Positions 23,964 to 31,624 of a DNA stretch of 36,076 nt are shown piece after piece (the stretch's first letter is position 1; every line of letters starts with the position of its first letter). The DNA comes from Bacteroidales bacterium (GTDB taxonomy: Bacteria > Bacteroidota > Bacteroidia > Bacteroidales > JAFGHD01), in NCBI GenBank assembly GCA_016939365.1, contig JAFGHD010000151.1, positions 1-36,076 of the forward strand, given 5' to 3'. The notes below the pieces were generated by a model. It searched no databases. It worked only from the letters and a program-made list of their open reading frames with translations, and was not told the origin of the DNA. The position numbers and the translations under genes were made by a program.

Positions 23964-24896
23964 GTGAGTACATGGACAATACACCTGAACGGCTTCAGAT
24001 CCTACCTACTCCTGGAACGATCCCTGTCGGAGCATTCCATTGATGCATATATCCATGATATCGGCAGACTGATCCAATACCTTGACCTCAGTGGACTGGA
24101 CCTGCCCCCTGAAAAAATTACAGGTGAGCATCTGAAAGGATTCATTCAATGGATCAATGGACTGGGCATGGCACCCACATCGCAGTCACGGATCGTATCC
24201 GGGATCAGGACATTTTACAGGTACCTCCAGATGGATGACACGTCATTGTCGAATCCCGCTGAGCTTCTTGATCTCCCCAAAACGGGACGGAAGCTCCCGG
24301 ACACCCTGTCGGTGGAGGAAATTGACCGCATCATCAGAGCAATTGACCTGAGCAAACCGGAGGGGATACGAAACAAGGCAATGCTTGAAACGCTATATGG
24401 ATGCGGATTACGGGTTTCCGAACTCATCACCCTGAAGATCACGCATGTATTCTTCAGGGAGGGATTCATCAGGGTAGTCGGGAAGGGAGACAAGGAACGG
24501 ATGGTTCCGCTGGGTTCTGTAGCGGCCAAACACATACAACTTTACCTGCAGCATGTCCGTTCACATATGAACCCGGTCAGGGAACACTCCGACACCCTTT
24601 TCCTGAACCGGCGGGGCCGGGGGCTGACACGTGTGATGGTGTTCCTGATCATCAGGGATCTCTCAGGGTCCGCAGGGATACATAAAAGGATCAGTCCCCA
24701 TACATTCCGTCATTCATTTGCCACACACCTGATTGAAGGAGGAGCCGATCTCCGGGCAGTTCAGGAGATGCTGGGGCATGAATCCATCACCACCACTGAA
24801 ATCTACACCCATCTCGACAGGGAATACCTGAAAAGTGCGGTGCTTTTATGCCATCCCCGTTCCGGGGTAAAGAAGCAGGCATCACGTAAAAGGTGA
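23964..24896 (+). CDS. xerD: Site-specific tyrosine recombinase XerD (chromosome dimer resolution)
   Basis: The 310-residue protein has an N-terminal SAM-like core-binding domain (about 1-90) and a C-terminal catalytic domain carrying the tyrosine recombinase set R150 (GCGLRVSEL), K174 (VVGKGDKER), H246 and R249 (HTFRHSFATHL), H272 (LGHESITTTEIYTH) and nucleophile Y281. XerD acts with a second Xer protein at dif. The length and lack of neighbouring mobile genes favour the housekeeping recombinase over an integrase; XerC versus XerD is judged only by general similarity. GTG at 23964 is the only sensible in-frame start. The 3' end overlaps the convergent dehydrogenase by 15 bp. Confidence 0.9.
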   Translation: MSTWTIHLNGFRSYLLLERSLSEHSIDAYIHDIGRLIQYLDLSGLDLPPEKITGEHLKGFIQWINGLGMAPTSQSRIVSGIRTFYRYLQMDDTSLSNPAELLDLPKTGRKLPDTLSVEEIDRIIRAIDLSKPEGIRNKAMLETLYGCGLRVSELITLKITHVFFREGFIRVVGKGDKERMVPLGSVAAKHIQLYLQHVRSHMNPVREHSDTLFLNRRGRGLTRVMVFLIIRDLSGSAGIHKRISPHTFRHSFATHLIEGGADLRAVQEMLGHESITTTEIYTHLDREYLKSAVLLCHPRSGVKKQASRKR

Positions 24897-25688
24897 TCCG
24901 GGCTCGCGGGACATATGCCGGTATACCATATGATCCATCCAGTAAGGGAAAAACTTGTTCAGCCTTACCGTCCATTTGCCCTGTGAGGTGAGTATCAGCA
25001 TCCTTCTTCGTTGCTCGACGGAACGGATAATATGTGATGCCACTTGCTGCGGGCTCATCATTGAGGCCTCGTCTCTGGGTGATTCGCCCTGCAGGCCTCC
25101 GTCAGGACCCAGTGCAGTGAACCGGATGTTGGTGGCGGTGAATCCAGGGCAGGCGATCAAGACATGCAAACCTTTCTTCAGGTACTCAATACGCAAAACC
25201 TCGAGAAATCCCTGCAATGCGAACTTCGATGCCGAGTATCCGGATCGTCCGGGAAGGCCTTTGAATCCGGCAATCGATGAGACTCCAACCACGGAGCCCC
25301 GGGATTCCAGGAGGTGCGGCAAGGCATATTTCGTGCAGTAGACCGCCCCCCAGAAATTTACATCCATCAACCGGTGCAACACGGTCAGGTCTGTATCGCC
25401 GAACAGTGCCCTCATGGAGACACCCGCGTTGTTGATCAGCACATCGATCCTGCCAAACCGTTCCATTGTCTCTGCAATGACTACCCTGCAGTCTTCCTGG
25501 CGCGTCACGTCGGTGGTAACCGTCAGCGTTCCGGATGCACGAGCCCGGATGGACTCCTCCAGCGACGCCAGCTTATCTTCACTCCGGGCAGCCAGAACCA
25601 CTGTATCGCCCCGGGCGGCATAACCTTCCGCCAGTGCCCGGCCGATACCCGAAGAAGCCCCTGTAATGACGACCACCTTGTTGTTCAT
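24882..25688 (-). CDS. Short-chain dehydrogenase/reductase (SDR family), 268 aa
   Basis: The classical SDR pattern is clear: VVVITGASSGIGRALAEGYA (TGxxxGIG cofactor loop), the NNAG motif in DVLINNAGVSM, catalytic Ser in VVGVSSIAGFKG, and YSASK with the catalytic Tyr and Lys. The basic residue after the loop (AARSEDK) favours NADP(H). Substrate unknown; it resembles membrane-associated SDRs of the DHRS7 type. I place the start at 25688 because a TATTTTTA promoter box lies at 25715-25708, downstream of the longer alternative Met at 25721. It overlaps xerD by 15 bp at its 3' end. Confidence 0.9.
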   Translation of the reverse strand: MNNKVVVITGASSGIGRALAEGYAARGDTVVLAARSEDKLASLEESIRARASGTLTVTTDVTRQEDCRVVIAETMERFGRIDVLINNAGVSMRALFGDTDLTVLHRLMDVNFWGAVYCTKYALPHLLESRGSVVGVSSIAGFKGLPGRSGYSASKFALQGFLEVLRIEYLKKGLHVLIACPGFTATNIRFTALGPDGGLQGESPRDEASMMSPQQVASHIIRSVEQRRRMLILTSQGKWTVRLNKFFPYWMDHMVYRHMSREPGSPFT

Positions 25689-25707
25689 GATGTCTGATTT
25701 AAACCGG

Positions 25708-25738
25708 TAAAAATAATTCATTTTACCGCCCTGAACAA
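25708..25738 (-). promoter_or_regulatory. Possible promoter of the SDR gene
   Basis: On the minus strand a TTGT is followed after 19 bases by TATTTTTA (25715-25708), close to the TTTG-N19-TAnnTTTG arrangement. It lies 19 bp before the ATG at 25688 and decides that start over 25721. Confidence 0.45.
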
Positions 25739-25843
25739 GTCAGGCCAGCCTGGGGAAACAGCTTCCCAAACGAAAGTTTTATAATTTAGCTGTTTCAGGT
25801 CTGCAGTAAGAATACGGTCTGCTGCGGGGAATAATTTAAGAGC

Positions 25844-27034
25844 ATGCCTTTGACCGAGAGAGAGTTGTTTTTCCGTCATCTGGGCCTGCCCTCGGCTCAT
25901 CCGGTGGCCCTGGAGATCACGCATGCGGAAGGGATATATCTCTACACGGCCGATGGAAAAAGATATATTGATCTTGCGTCCGGGGTTTCGGTAAGCAATA
26001 CCGGTCACCGTCATCCCGCCGTCCTGCAACGGATCAGGGAACAGACGGACCGCTACCTTCATTTGATGGTTTACGGTGAATATGTGCAATCGCCGCAGGT
26101 CCGGCTGGCAGAACATTTATCCCGTCTCCTTCCGGATCGACTCAATGCCGTTTATTTTGTCAATTCCGGGAGTGAGGCCATCGAGGGTGCAATGAAGCTG
26201 GCCAAAAGGTTTACAGGGCGCCGTGAGATCATCGCATTCCGGAATGCATATCATGGCGGCACTCACGGCGCCCTGAGCATTCTGGGCAATGAGTCGCTGA
26301 AATACGCGTTCCGGCCGCTATTACCGGGAATCCGGTTCATCCGTTTCAACCATCCGGATGATCTTGAAATCATCAGCCAGTCAACGGCTTGTGTGGTGGC
26401 CGAAACCATCCAGGCTGAAGCGGGTATCATACTGCCGGAAGAGAACTTCCTGAAGCATCTCCGGAAGCGCTGCGATGAAACAGGAGCGTTACTGGTCATT
26501 GATGACATCCAGATGGGATTCGGCCGGACAGGCCATATGTTCAGCTTTGAGCCCTATGGTATCGCTCCTGACATTCTTACACTCGCCAAGGGTATGGGCG
26601 GCGGTATGCCAGTCGGCGCATTCATCTCATCCCGTCAGATTATGGATTCCCTCTCCTCGGATCCTGAACTGGGGCATATCACCACCTTCGGAGGCCATCC
26701 GGTCTCCTGCGCCGCCGCCCTCGGTAACCTGGAAGCGATCGTGGGCGAAAAGCTTTGTGAACAGGCACAGGCTTCGGGCAGGCTGATAAGACAATTGCTG
26801 GAAAACCATCCCGCCATCGTCCAGATACGCGGAAAGGGTCTGATGATGGCTGTTGAGCTCAGGGATGAACCTGCAGCCCAGGCCATGACCACCCAGATGA
26901 TCCGGAGAGGATTGGTGACAGACAGGTTTCTATTCAGACCCCAGGCATTCCGTATCGCACCACCCCTGATCATCAGCAAGGAGGAAATTCTGCAAACTTG
27001 TGGTATCATCCGTTCCTGTCTTGATTCCATCTGA
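25844..27034 (+). CDS. Class III (acetylornithine/4-aminobutyrate type) PLP aminotransferase
   Basis: The 396-residue protein shows the class III fold: DGKRYIDLASGVSVSNTGHRHP, YFVNSGSEAIEGAMKLAKRF, the AYHGGTHGALS segment, LLVIDDIQMGFGRTGHMF with the PLP-contacting Asp, and the Schiff-base lysine K249 in TLAKGMGGGMP. It moves an amino group between an omega- or alpha-amino donor and a keto acid. Acetylornithine, ornithine, GABA or other omega-amino substrates are all possible; there are no arginine-biosynthesis neighbours. The isolated position, between the SDR gene and the palindrome-rich stretch before hsp20, gives no pathway context. Confidence 0.9.
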   Translation: MPLTERELFFRHLGLPSAHPVALEITHAEGIYLYTADGKRYIDLASGVSVSNTGHRHPAVLQRIREQTDRYLHLMVYGEYVQSPQVRLAEHLSRLLPDRLNAVYFVNSGSEAIEGAMKLAKRFTGRREIIAFRNAYHGGTHGALSILGNESLKYAFRPLLPGIRFIRFNHPDDLEIISQSTACVVAETIQAEAGIILPEENFLKHLRKRCDETGALLVIDDIQMGFGRTGHMFSFEPYGIAPDILTLAKGMGGGMPVGAFISSRQIMDSLSSDPELGHITTFGGHPVSCAAALGNLEAIVGEKLCEQAQASGRLIRQLLENHPAIVQIRGKGLMMAVELRDEPAAQAMTTQMIRRGLVTDRFLFRPQAFRIAPPLIISKEEILQTCGIIRSCLDSI

Positions 27035-27161
27035 CTGCCCCCACTTTTTCATCCGCCTGCCAAAAAACGCCATATTGACAGACGCCTGATACTTTATCCA
27101 ATTATTTAGTGCCATTGTGTCATGCTTACTGTCTTTCCAGCGGCAGGAAAACATTATGTTT

Positions 27162-27215
27162 TATACTGACGGAAATCAGGTTTGCAAATTTAAACTGTCT
27201 GATTTCGTCAGTATA
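27162..27215. repeat. Long dyad symmetry upstream of the hsp20 pair
   Basis: TATACTGACGGAAATCAG (27162-27179) and CTGATTTCGTCAGTATA (27199-27215) are inverted copies of one another with a single extra G in the left arm, separated by 19 bp that themselves contain GTTT/AAAC. There is no T tract, so it is not a classical terminator. It could be an operator, a cruciform-forming repeat, or a remnant of a mobile repeat. It is not the CIRCE heat-shock operator. Confidence 0.75.
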
Positions 27216-27228
27216 TGCTGATCTGTAA

Positions 27229-27314
27229 GATTTTACTTCGCCTGCCTGTCATGCCTTCGACCTGTCTTCCTCCAGGAAGGCAGGTAAATCGTTGGACAGG
27301 CAGACAGGCAAAAT
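27229..27314. repeat. Palindromic repeat element (REP/MITE-like) with inner hairpin
   Basis: The left end GATTTTACTTCGCCTGCCTG and the right end GACAGGCAGACAGGCAAAAT (plus a final C) form imperfect terminal inverted repeats, with a second inner hairpin CCTGTCTTCCT / AGGAAGGCAGG (about 27261-27285). No ORF and no clear target duplication. The rest of the 356-bp gap 27035-27390 holds only AT-rich sequence, the dyad at 27162 and the hsp20 ribosome binding site. Confidence 0.65.
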
Positions 27315-27375
27315 CAAACAACATCAGTATAAATGGTATGTATTTTGACGATGAAAGGTCAACGAACCAAAAAGA

Positions 27376-27383
27376 AAGGAGGA
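27376..27383 (+). promoter_or_regulatory. Strong Shine-Dalgarno of the first hsp20 gene
   Basis: AAAGGAGG lies just upstream of the ATG at 27391. Most genes in this window lack any such match, so this marks an unusually strong initiation site, as does GGAGGG before the second hsp20 gene. Confidence 0.7.
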
Positions 27384-27390
27384 TCGAACC

Positions 27391-27822
27391 ATGTTACCAG
27401 TAATCAAGCAAGGCTGGAGATTTCCGCGACTGGCGGATGATTTTTTCGGGAGGGATTGGTTATCATCCTTTTTGGAAGACGAAGTCGGGATGACCACCCC
27501 TGCAGTCAACATCAACGAAGGCAAGGACCACTTCAGGATCGAACTGGCGGCACCCGGACTGGACAAGGAGGATTTCCGGATCTCGCTCGATCATAATGTA
27601 CTGACCATCTCTTCGGAGAAAAAAGAGGAGAAGACGCAGGACGATGACCAGATCACACGCCGCGAGTTCAGCTATTCTTCGTTCTCCCGCTCTTTCACTT
27701 TGCCGGAAGCTGTAAATCCGGAGAAAATCAAAGCGGAGCACAAGAACGGCATTCTCAGCATCGTCCTTCCGAAAAAGGATGAAGCCAAAGTAAAACCTGC
27801 CAGACAGATCAAAATTTCTTAA
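27391..27822 (+). CDS. Small heat shock protein, Hsp20/alpha-crystallin family (first copy)
   Basis: The 143-residue protein has the alpha-crystallin domain from about residue 35 to 135: PAVNINEGKDHFRIELAAPG, LDKEDFRISLDHNVLTISSE (EKKEEK follows), the REFSYSSFSRSFTLPEAVNP segment and the AEHKNGILSIVLPKK GxL motif. It should be an ATP-independent chaperone that holds unfolded proteins in the cytoplasm. It is preceded by a strong ribosome binding site and followed by a 13-bp terminator hairpin, then a second hsp20 gene. No CIRCE element or sigma-32 type promoter is evident by eye. Confidence 0.95.
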   Translation: MLPVIKQGWRFPRLADDFFGRDWLSSFLEDEVGMTTPAVNINEGKDHFRIELAAPGLDKEDFRISLDHNVLTISSEKKEEKTQDDDQITRREFSYSSFSRSFTLPEAVNPEKIKAEHKNGILSIVLPKKDEAKVKPARQIKIS

Positions 27823-27830
27823 AAAGGATA

Positions 27831-27866
27831 CGGGAGCAGTTGCCTGTGCAACTGCTCCCGTTTTAA
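27831..27866 (+). terminator. Strong intrinsic terminator between the two hsp20 genes
   Basis: CGGGAGCAGTTGC (27831-27843) pairs perfectly over 13 bp with GCAACTGCTCCCG (27848-27860) around a CTGT loop and is followed by TTTTAAT. It ends just 19 bp before the ATG of the second hsp20 gene. Confidence 0.9.
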
Positions 27867-27884
27867 TCAATGGAGGGAAAAGCC

Positions 27885-28301
27885 ATGTTGATCATCAGAA
27901 AACATTCCCTGGTCCCCGACTATGACACGGAGCGGGACGAGCTTTCGCGCTTTTTCGATGTACGGAAAACCATGTGCATGCCGGCCATCAATGTATATGA
28001 AAACGGTCAGGAGTACACCATTGAAGTAGCGGCACCAGGCCTTAAAAAGGAAGATTTCTCATTGGATATCGAGCGGGATATCATGGAAATTTCATCATCC
28101 CGTGAGATGGAGCAAACAGGGGACATGAAGGTGCTCAGGCAGGAGTTCTGTTACGAAGGATTCCGCAGGAAATTTGAAATTCCTGACAGTGTGGACCCCG
28201 ACCAGATCAATGCCACCTATGATGCAGGAATTCTCAGGATCATCCTGCCCAAGAAAGAAGAAGCCAGGGAAAAACCGCCCAGGACCATCGGGATATCCTG
28301 A
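27885..28301 (+). CDS. Small heat shock protein, Hsp20/alpha-crystallin family (second copy)
   Basis: The 138-residue protein has the same alpha-crystallin architecture as its upstream neighbour (PAINVYENGQEYTIEVAAPG, LKKEDFSLDIERDIMEISSS, QEFCYEGFRRKFEIPDSVDP, ATYDAGILRIILPKK), but with moderate identity, so it is a diverged paralogue. I choose ATG 27885, because GGAGGG at 27872-27877 is well placed as its Shine-Dalgarno; the alternative ATG at 27870 overlaps that site. Expression must read through the terminator upstream or use a promoter in or before it. A second terminator follows. Confidence 0.93.
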   Translation: MLIIRKHSLVPDYDTERDELSRFFDVRKTMCMPAINVYENGQEYTIEVAAPGLKKEDFSLDIERDIMEISSSREMEQTGDMKVLRQEFCYEGFRRKFEIPDSVDPDQINATYDAGILRIILPKKEEAREKPPRTIGIS

Positions 28302-28328
28302 GCCGGGTTTTAAAACATGATTTATCAG

Positions 28329-28354
28329 GGCAGGTCTGCACCTGCCTTTTTTAT
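28329..28354 (+). terminator. Intrinsic terminator after the second hsp20 gene
   Basis: GGCAGGT-CTGC-ACCTGCC (28329-28346) is followed by TTTTTT. The 7-bp perfect stem and T tract 28 bp after the stop codon make a standard terminator. Confidence 0.85.
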
Positions 28355-28445
28355 TTCCCTGTAAATTTAATCCTCCGGCAAGAAAAGACCCGGGATCACG
28401 TTATAGTTGAGCAGCATTGGATCATCTGAAAAGCAAAACGATTTC

Positions 28446-29426
28446 ATGGAAGGGAAACCAAACCCTTATCTTCCCTGCGATCACTGCGGACATCTGAACC
28501 CGCTTTCTGAATACCTCATTTTCTGCAACCGCTGCGGAAAAAAGCTCGGGATAAATTACCAGGCTTGGGTCAGGGATCATCCCGGAGGCAGTTTCGTGGA
28601 TTTTGCCGCAAGGTACGGAGTGCTGCCCGGGGAAGGGAAAAAGGAATCACCGGGGCAGGCGTGGTTCCGCAGGAAGCCATCCGGCATGGCCGGTCTGGCA
28701 ATCATTGCAGCCGCATTGTTGATCACTGTTATTCTCGTCATGGGAATGACCGATATCCCTGACATCCTCAGGAGGGCCCTGTATAAAGACCTCAGCCAAC
28801 TGACCAGCCAGGAATGGAACAGGGTCATGCTGGATGACTTCGGGATGTCCTTTAAATCACCGATCACACTGAAGACAAAAAAAACTTCGTGGTTCAGGAT
28901 ACCGCATGACGAGGGCAGTCCGTTGCTCAGAGAAAGTCAGATGACAGGAAAAATCGGTAACCGCTACAGGATGGAAATACATTGTGCGGTATTTAATCCC
29001 GAAACTGTTCTGGTACATCCGGAGATGATAAAACAACTGATCCTGGGACTCAGGCAAAAGAGAGGCATTACCAGCGTCAACTTCTACCCGGAAAAGATAC
29101 ACATGCCCGGTAAGACGGGACACCTCTGCAAAGGTTCCTATTTATACCGCGGCCGGTTGATGCGTTCGTACCTCCTTGTGATCACACAGATGAACAGCTT
29201 GTGGATTATGCATATCTCCGCGGTTTTCCGCGATCCCAGCGGTCCTGAGATCGCCGAAAGGGTGCTCAGCTCACTCAGGATCACCGATCAGGAATTTGCA
29301 GGTACTCCGGAACCGGGGAACAGAAACCCCAGTGAATCTACCTGTTCCTCCAAACGGGCCATCTCCTGTGAACAATACGGAAATTCACCTGTTTTACTGG
29401 CGGGAAACATTTCCATCCTGAGATGA
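28446..29426 (+). CDS. Zinc-ribbon, single-pass membrane protein of unknown function
   Basis: The N-terminus (MEGKPNPYLPCDHCGHLNP, then FCNRCGKKL) is a four-cysteine zinc ribbon (CxxC-N-CxxC). Around residue 80-105 there is one transmembrane segment (MAGLAIIAAALLITVILVMG). The roughly 220-residue remainder is a mixed alpha/beta domain, probably on the other side of the membrane, that I cannot assign. The last 40 residues look disordered. ATG 28446 is preferred; a longer TTG-initiated frame from 28407 exists. The stop overlaps the next start (ATGA at 29423-29426), so this gene heads a tightly coupled three-gene operon. Confidence 0.75.
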   Translation: MEGKPNPYLPCDHCGHLNPLSEYLIFCNRCGKKLGINYQAWVRDHPGGSFVDFAARYGVLPGEGKKESPGQAWFRRKPSGMAGLAIIAAALLITVILVMGMTDIPDILRRALYKDLSQLTSQEWNRVMLDDFGMSFKSPITLKTKKTSWFRIPHDEGSPLLRESQMTGKIGNRYRMEIHCAVFNPETVLVHPEMIKQLILGLRQKRGITSVNFYPEKIHMPGKTGHLCKGSYLYRGRLMRSYLLVITQMNSLWIMHISAVFRDPSGPEIAERVLSSLRITDQEFAGTPEPGNRNPSESTCSSKRAISCEQYGNSPVLLAGNISILR

Positions 29427-29608
29427 AAAAAACAGACAAACTCAAGAGACAGCGCTACGAAATCTCCATGCGGATCATCCATCTGGAACATAAACTTGAG
29501 GCAGGCAGGAAATTGACCCGTGATGAAGAGTCGCTTATGATCATTCTCCGGAAGAAGGAAGAGGAGCTTGACCGGCGCATCAGTGAAATAAAAAAAGCCA
29601 CTGAATGA
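29423..29608 (+). CDS. Small coiled-coil protein, 61 aa
   Basis: A highly charged helical peptide (KLKRQRYEISMRIIHLEHKL, EESLMIILRKKEEELDRRIS) with heptad-like spacing of hydrophobic residues, predicted to be a short coiled coil. No family recognised. It overlaps its neighbours by four bases on both sides (ATGA junctions at 29423 and 29605), which makes it a credible gene despite its size. Confidence 0.75.
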   Translation: MKKTDKLKRQRYEISMRIIHLEHKLEAGRKLTRDEESLMIILRKKEEELDRRISEIKKATE

Positions 29609-29994
29609 TGGAATACTATATCGGAAAAACCGTGGAGGCCGGCTTTGACCATACAGTGGAGCGGGTCAAAGGCTTGCTGAACGGGGAAGGATTTGGTGTT
29701 TTGACAGAAATTGATGTCAGCGACACCCTGAAGAAAAAATTGGATGTCGATTTCAAGAGATATCTGATCCTGGGTGCATGCAATCCTCATTTTGCCCACC
29801 AGGCTTTCCGGGCGGAGGATAAGATCGGGGTGCTCCTTCCGTGCAATGTGGTCATTATTGACCAGGGATCCGGACGAACAGAGGTGGCGCTGATGGACGC
29901 CATGTCGGTGATGAAACACACTGGCAATCCGAAGCTGGCCAGGATAGCAGATGAGATCAGCTGCAAACTGAGAAATGTCATTGACAAGCTTTAA
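29605..29994 (+). CDS. DUF302 family protein
   Basis: The 129-residue protein fits DUF302: VERVKGLLNGEGFGVLTEIDV, KRYLILGACNPHFAHQAFRA and GVLLPCNVVIIDQGSGRTEVA are the recognisable blocks, and the length is right for a single domain. DUF302 proteins are small cytoplasmic alpha/beta proteins of unsettled role, sometimes near sulfur or metal genes. It closes the overlapping operon with the zinc-ribbon and coiled-coil genes. The start at 29605 has a second Met next to it (MMEYY); either could be used. No clear terminator follows in the 63-bp convergent gap, only an imperfect palindrome around 30014-30036. Confidence 0.9.
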   Translation: MMEYYIGKTVEAGFDHTVERVKGLLNGEGFGVLTEIDVSDTLKKKLDVDFKRYLILGACNPHFAHQAFRAEDKIGVLLPCNVVIIDQGSGRTEVALMDAMSVMKHTGNPKLARIADEISCKLRNVIDKL

Positions 29995-30057
29995 CGGACG
30001 GTTCGGAGCTGTGCCGTTGAGGCTGAGCCCCGACGGTTGCGATGCCACCGCTTGCTT

Positions 30058-31584
30058 TCAGTGTTCGCCTGATCCGGTCTCGCTGAATACCAGGGCCTCA
30101 TAAATAAACAATTCTGCTTCCTTCCATCCGTCCCAACCCAGGCCTGCCTTATCGCGAGCGCAATGCCCCAGAAATTCCTCCAGATTCCAGCCTGTTTCCG
30201 TTGCCACCTGGGGAAGGAATGTGCCTGATTGGTTTCCCTTACGGATGTATATACCATGCTTTCCGAGGATGATCCCGTCAACGGATGTGATCTTTCGCAA
30301 AGGTGTCAGAACGGATACTTCCACCACGATCTCGTCGAGTTCTTCGGGCATAACGGGATGAAAACGCATATCCTGTGTGGCTGCTGCAACAGATATCTGG
30401 CGAACCACCTGGTAAAGGGGCATCTCTGCATCAAAACGGCCAATGCAACCTCTCAGCTGCCCGTTCTTGTTCAGGGTAACGAAGGCCCCGCAGGGCTGTT
30501 TTATGGATTCTGAAAAATCATGATCCTTCACTTCGCTCAGATTTCCGGTTTTGACGACCTCCTCCACCGCCTGCCTGGCCAGTGCAAGAAGCTGCTCCTT
30601 ATCATCAGGTTCCAGGTGAAATCCGGTATCCTCCTGATCTCCCGCACCTGTAAGCACGATTGACCAATAACCTACCACACGACCCTTATCGCCCATCGGA
30701 ATATCGCCGGAGTTCCGGTACCGGACAGTCTGAAACCTCGTCCCCGGATCGTTTTCAAACATATACATCAGTGTGGCGATGGAACTCCAACCACATGCCC
30801 GTGTCGCCAGTCCCGGCACCTTCCGGTTGGAAGGATCGCTGATGACTTCAAGAAATTGCAAAGGATTGCCGGATTCAATGGCACGTGCGGTGGCCTTATC
30901 AAGCGCAGCAGCATCCTGATGCTCCGGGTAGTGCGAAAAATCAGAGCTGATCACAAAAAAATTCTCCTCTTTCACGAAAGGAAGCAGTGCATCTGCTATC
31001 TCACTGCACATCTCCGGCGACTGACTTCCGATCACCACGGGGATGATCTGTAAGTCTTCTCCCAGCCGGTACTGCAGAAAGGGTAGCTGAACCTCAATGC
31101 TGTGCTCCCGTAAATGGACTTCCGGCCGGAAGGTGAAACAACTGTTCTTCTCAATAAGCTCCCTGCAGAGATTCAGATTGACCTTCACCGTTCCCAGAGG
31201 AGTTTCATAATGACCCGCACAATAGATGGATGCTCCTTCGAACAGGGTTGTATGGCTTGAGGCAATGATGAACACGTTCTCATATTTTCGCTGCGGATCC
31301 ATCTGGTTGAAGCTGGAAGCCGCGATGACTCCGGAATAGACATATCCGGCGTGCGGTGAGATGACAGCCCTGACATCCTTAAAGCGGGCTTCATCTGCCT
31401 GTGAAAACAAATTCCTAAGCTCTTCCTTCAACTGATCAGCCGAACCGGGATAAAACTGACCGGCAACGGCGGGCTTCCGGTTGGCCAGTTCCACATCACC
31501 CTGCTGTCCGGCACGGTCCTGTGCAGAACAACCGCACGACAACAGAAAACCCACAAACAGCATGACACCTTTCCTGAAGCTCAT
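30058..31584 (-). CDS. AmmeMemoRadiSam system protein B-A fusion (Memo + AMMECR1), predicted lipoprotein
   Basis: The 508-residue protein joins two normally separate or fused families. Residues about 36-312 are a Memo domain with all expected metal/active-site residues: H78 (SPHAGYVYSG), H111 (ASSHT), H161 (REHSIEVQ), H218 (SDFSHY) and C264 (TRACG). Residues about 322-505 are an AMMECR1 domain with the invariant LRGCIG motif at 377-382. The N-terminus MSFRKGVMLFVGFLLSCGCS is a signal peptide with a plausible lipobox Cys (C17 or C19), implying export. Memo proteins are related to extradiol dioxygenases; the biochemical role of this system is unresolved. It is divergent from the membrane SpeE-like gene and close to the radical SAM member. 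Confidence 0.93.
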   Translation of the reverse strand: MSFRKGVMLFVGFLLSCGCSAQDRAGQQGDVELANRKPAVAGQFYPGSADQLKEELRNLFSQADEARFKDVRAVISPHAGYVYSGVIAASSFNQMDPQRKYENVFIIASSHTTLFEGASIYCAGHYETPLGTVKVNLNLCRELIEKNSCFTFRPEVHLREHSIEVQLPFLQYRLGEDLQIIPVVIGSQSPEMCSEIADALLPFVKEENFFVISSDFSHYPEHQDAAALDKATARAIESGNPLQFLEVISDPSNRKVPGLATRACGWSSIATLMYMFENDPGTRFQTVRYRNSGDIPMGDKGRVVGYWSIVLTGAGDQEDTGFHLEPDDKEQLLALARQAVEEVVKTGNLSEVKDHDFSESIKQPCGAFVTLNKNGQLRGCIGRFDAEMPLYQVVRQISVAAATQDMRFHPVMPEELDEIVVEVSVLTPLRKITSVDGIILGKHGIYIRKGNQSGTFLPQVATETGWNLEEFLGHCARDKAGLGWDGWKEAELFIYEALVFSETGSGEH

Positions 31585-31590
31585 TTTTAC

Positions 31591-31620
31591 TATTTTTAGT
31601 GATCCGTTACTTCAAAAATA
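31591..31620. promoter_or_regulatory. Divergent promoters between the Memo-AMMECR1 and SpeE-like genes
   Basis: In the 40-bp gap, TATTTTTA (31591-31598, plus strand, one mismatch to TAnnTTTG) and TATTTTTG (31620-31613, minus strand, exact) face opposite directions. Each lies 27-29 bp before its gene's start (31625 and 31584). The overlap suggests coordinated or mutually exclusive firing. Confidence 0.5.
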
Positions 31621-31624
31621 ATAA

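Noticed and set aside
23964-24896. Integrase of an integrated element
   Set aside because: No flanking att repeats, tRNA junction, or phage or plasmid genes; size and neighbours fit a housekeeping Xer recombinase.
27162-27215. CIRCE heat-shock operator
   Set aside because: The arms do not match TTAGCACTC-N9-GAGTGCTAA.
29994-30057. Palindrome around 30014-30036 as a bidirectional terminator
   Set aside because: Stem is interrupted and there is no T tract on either side.
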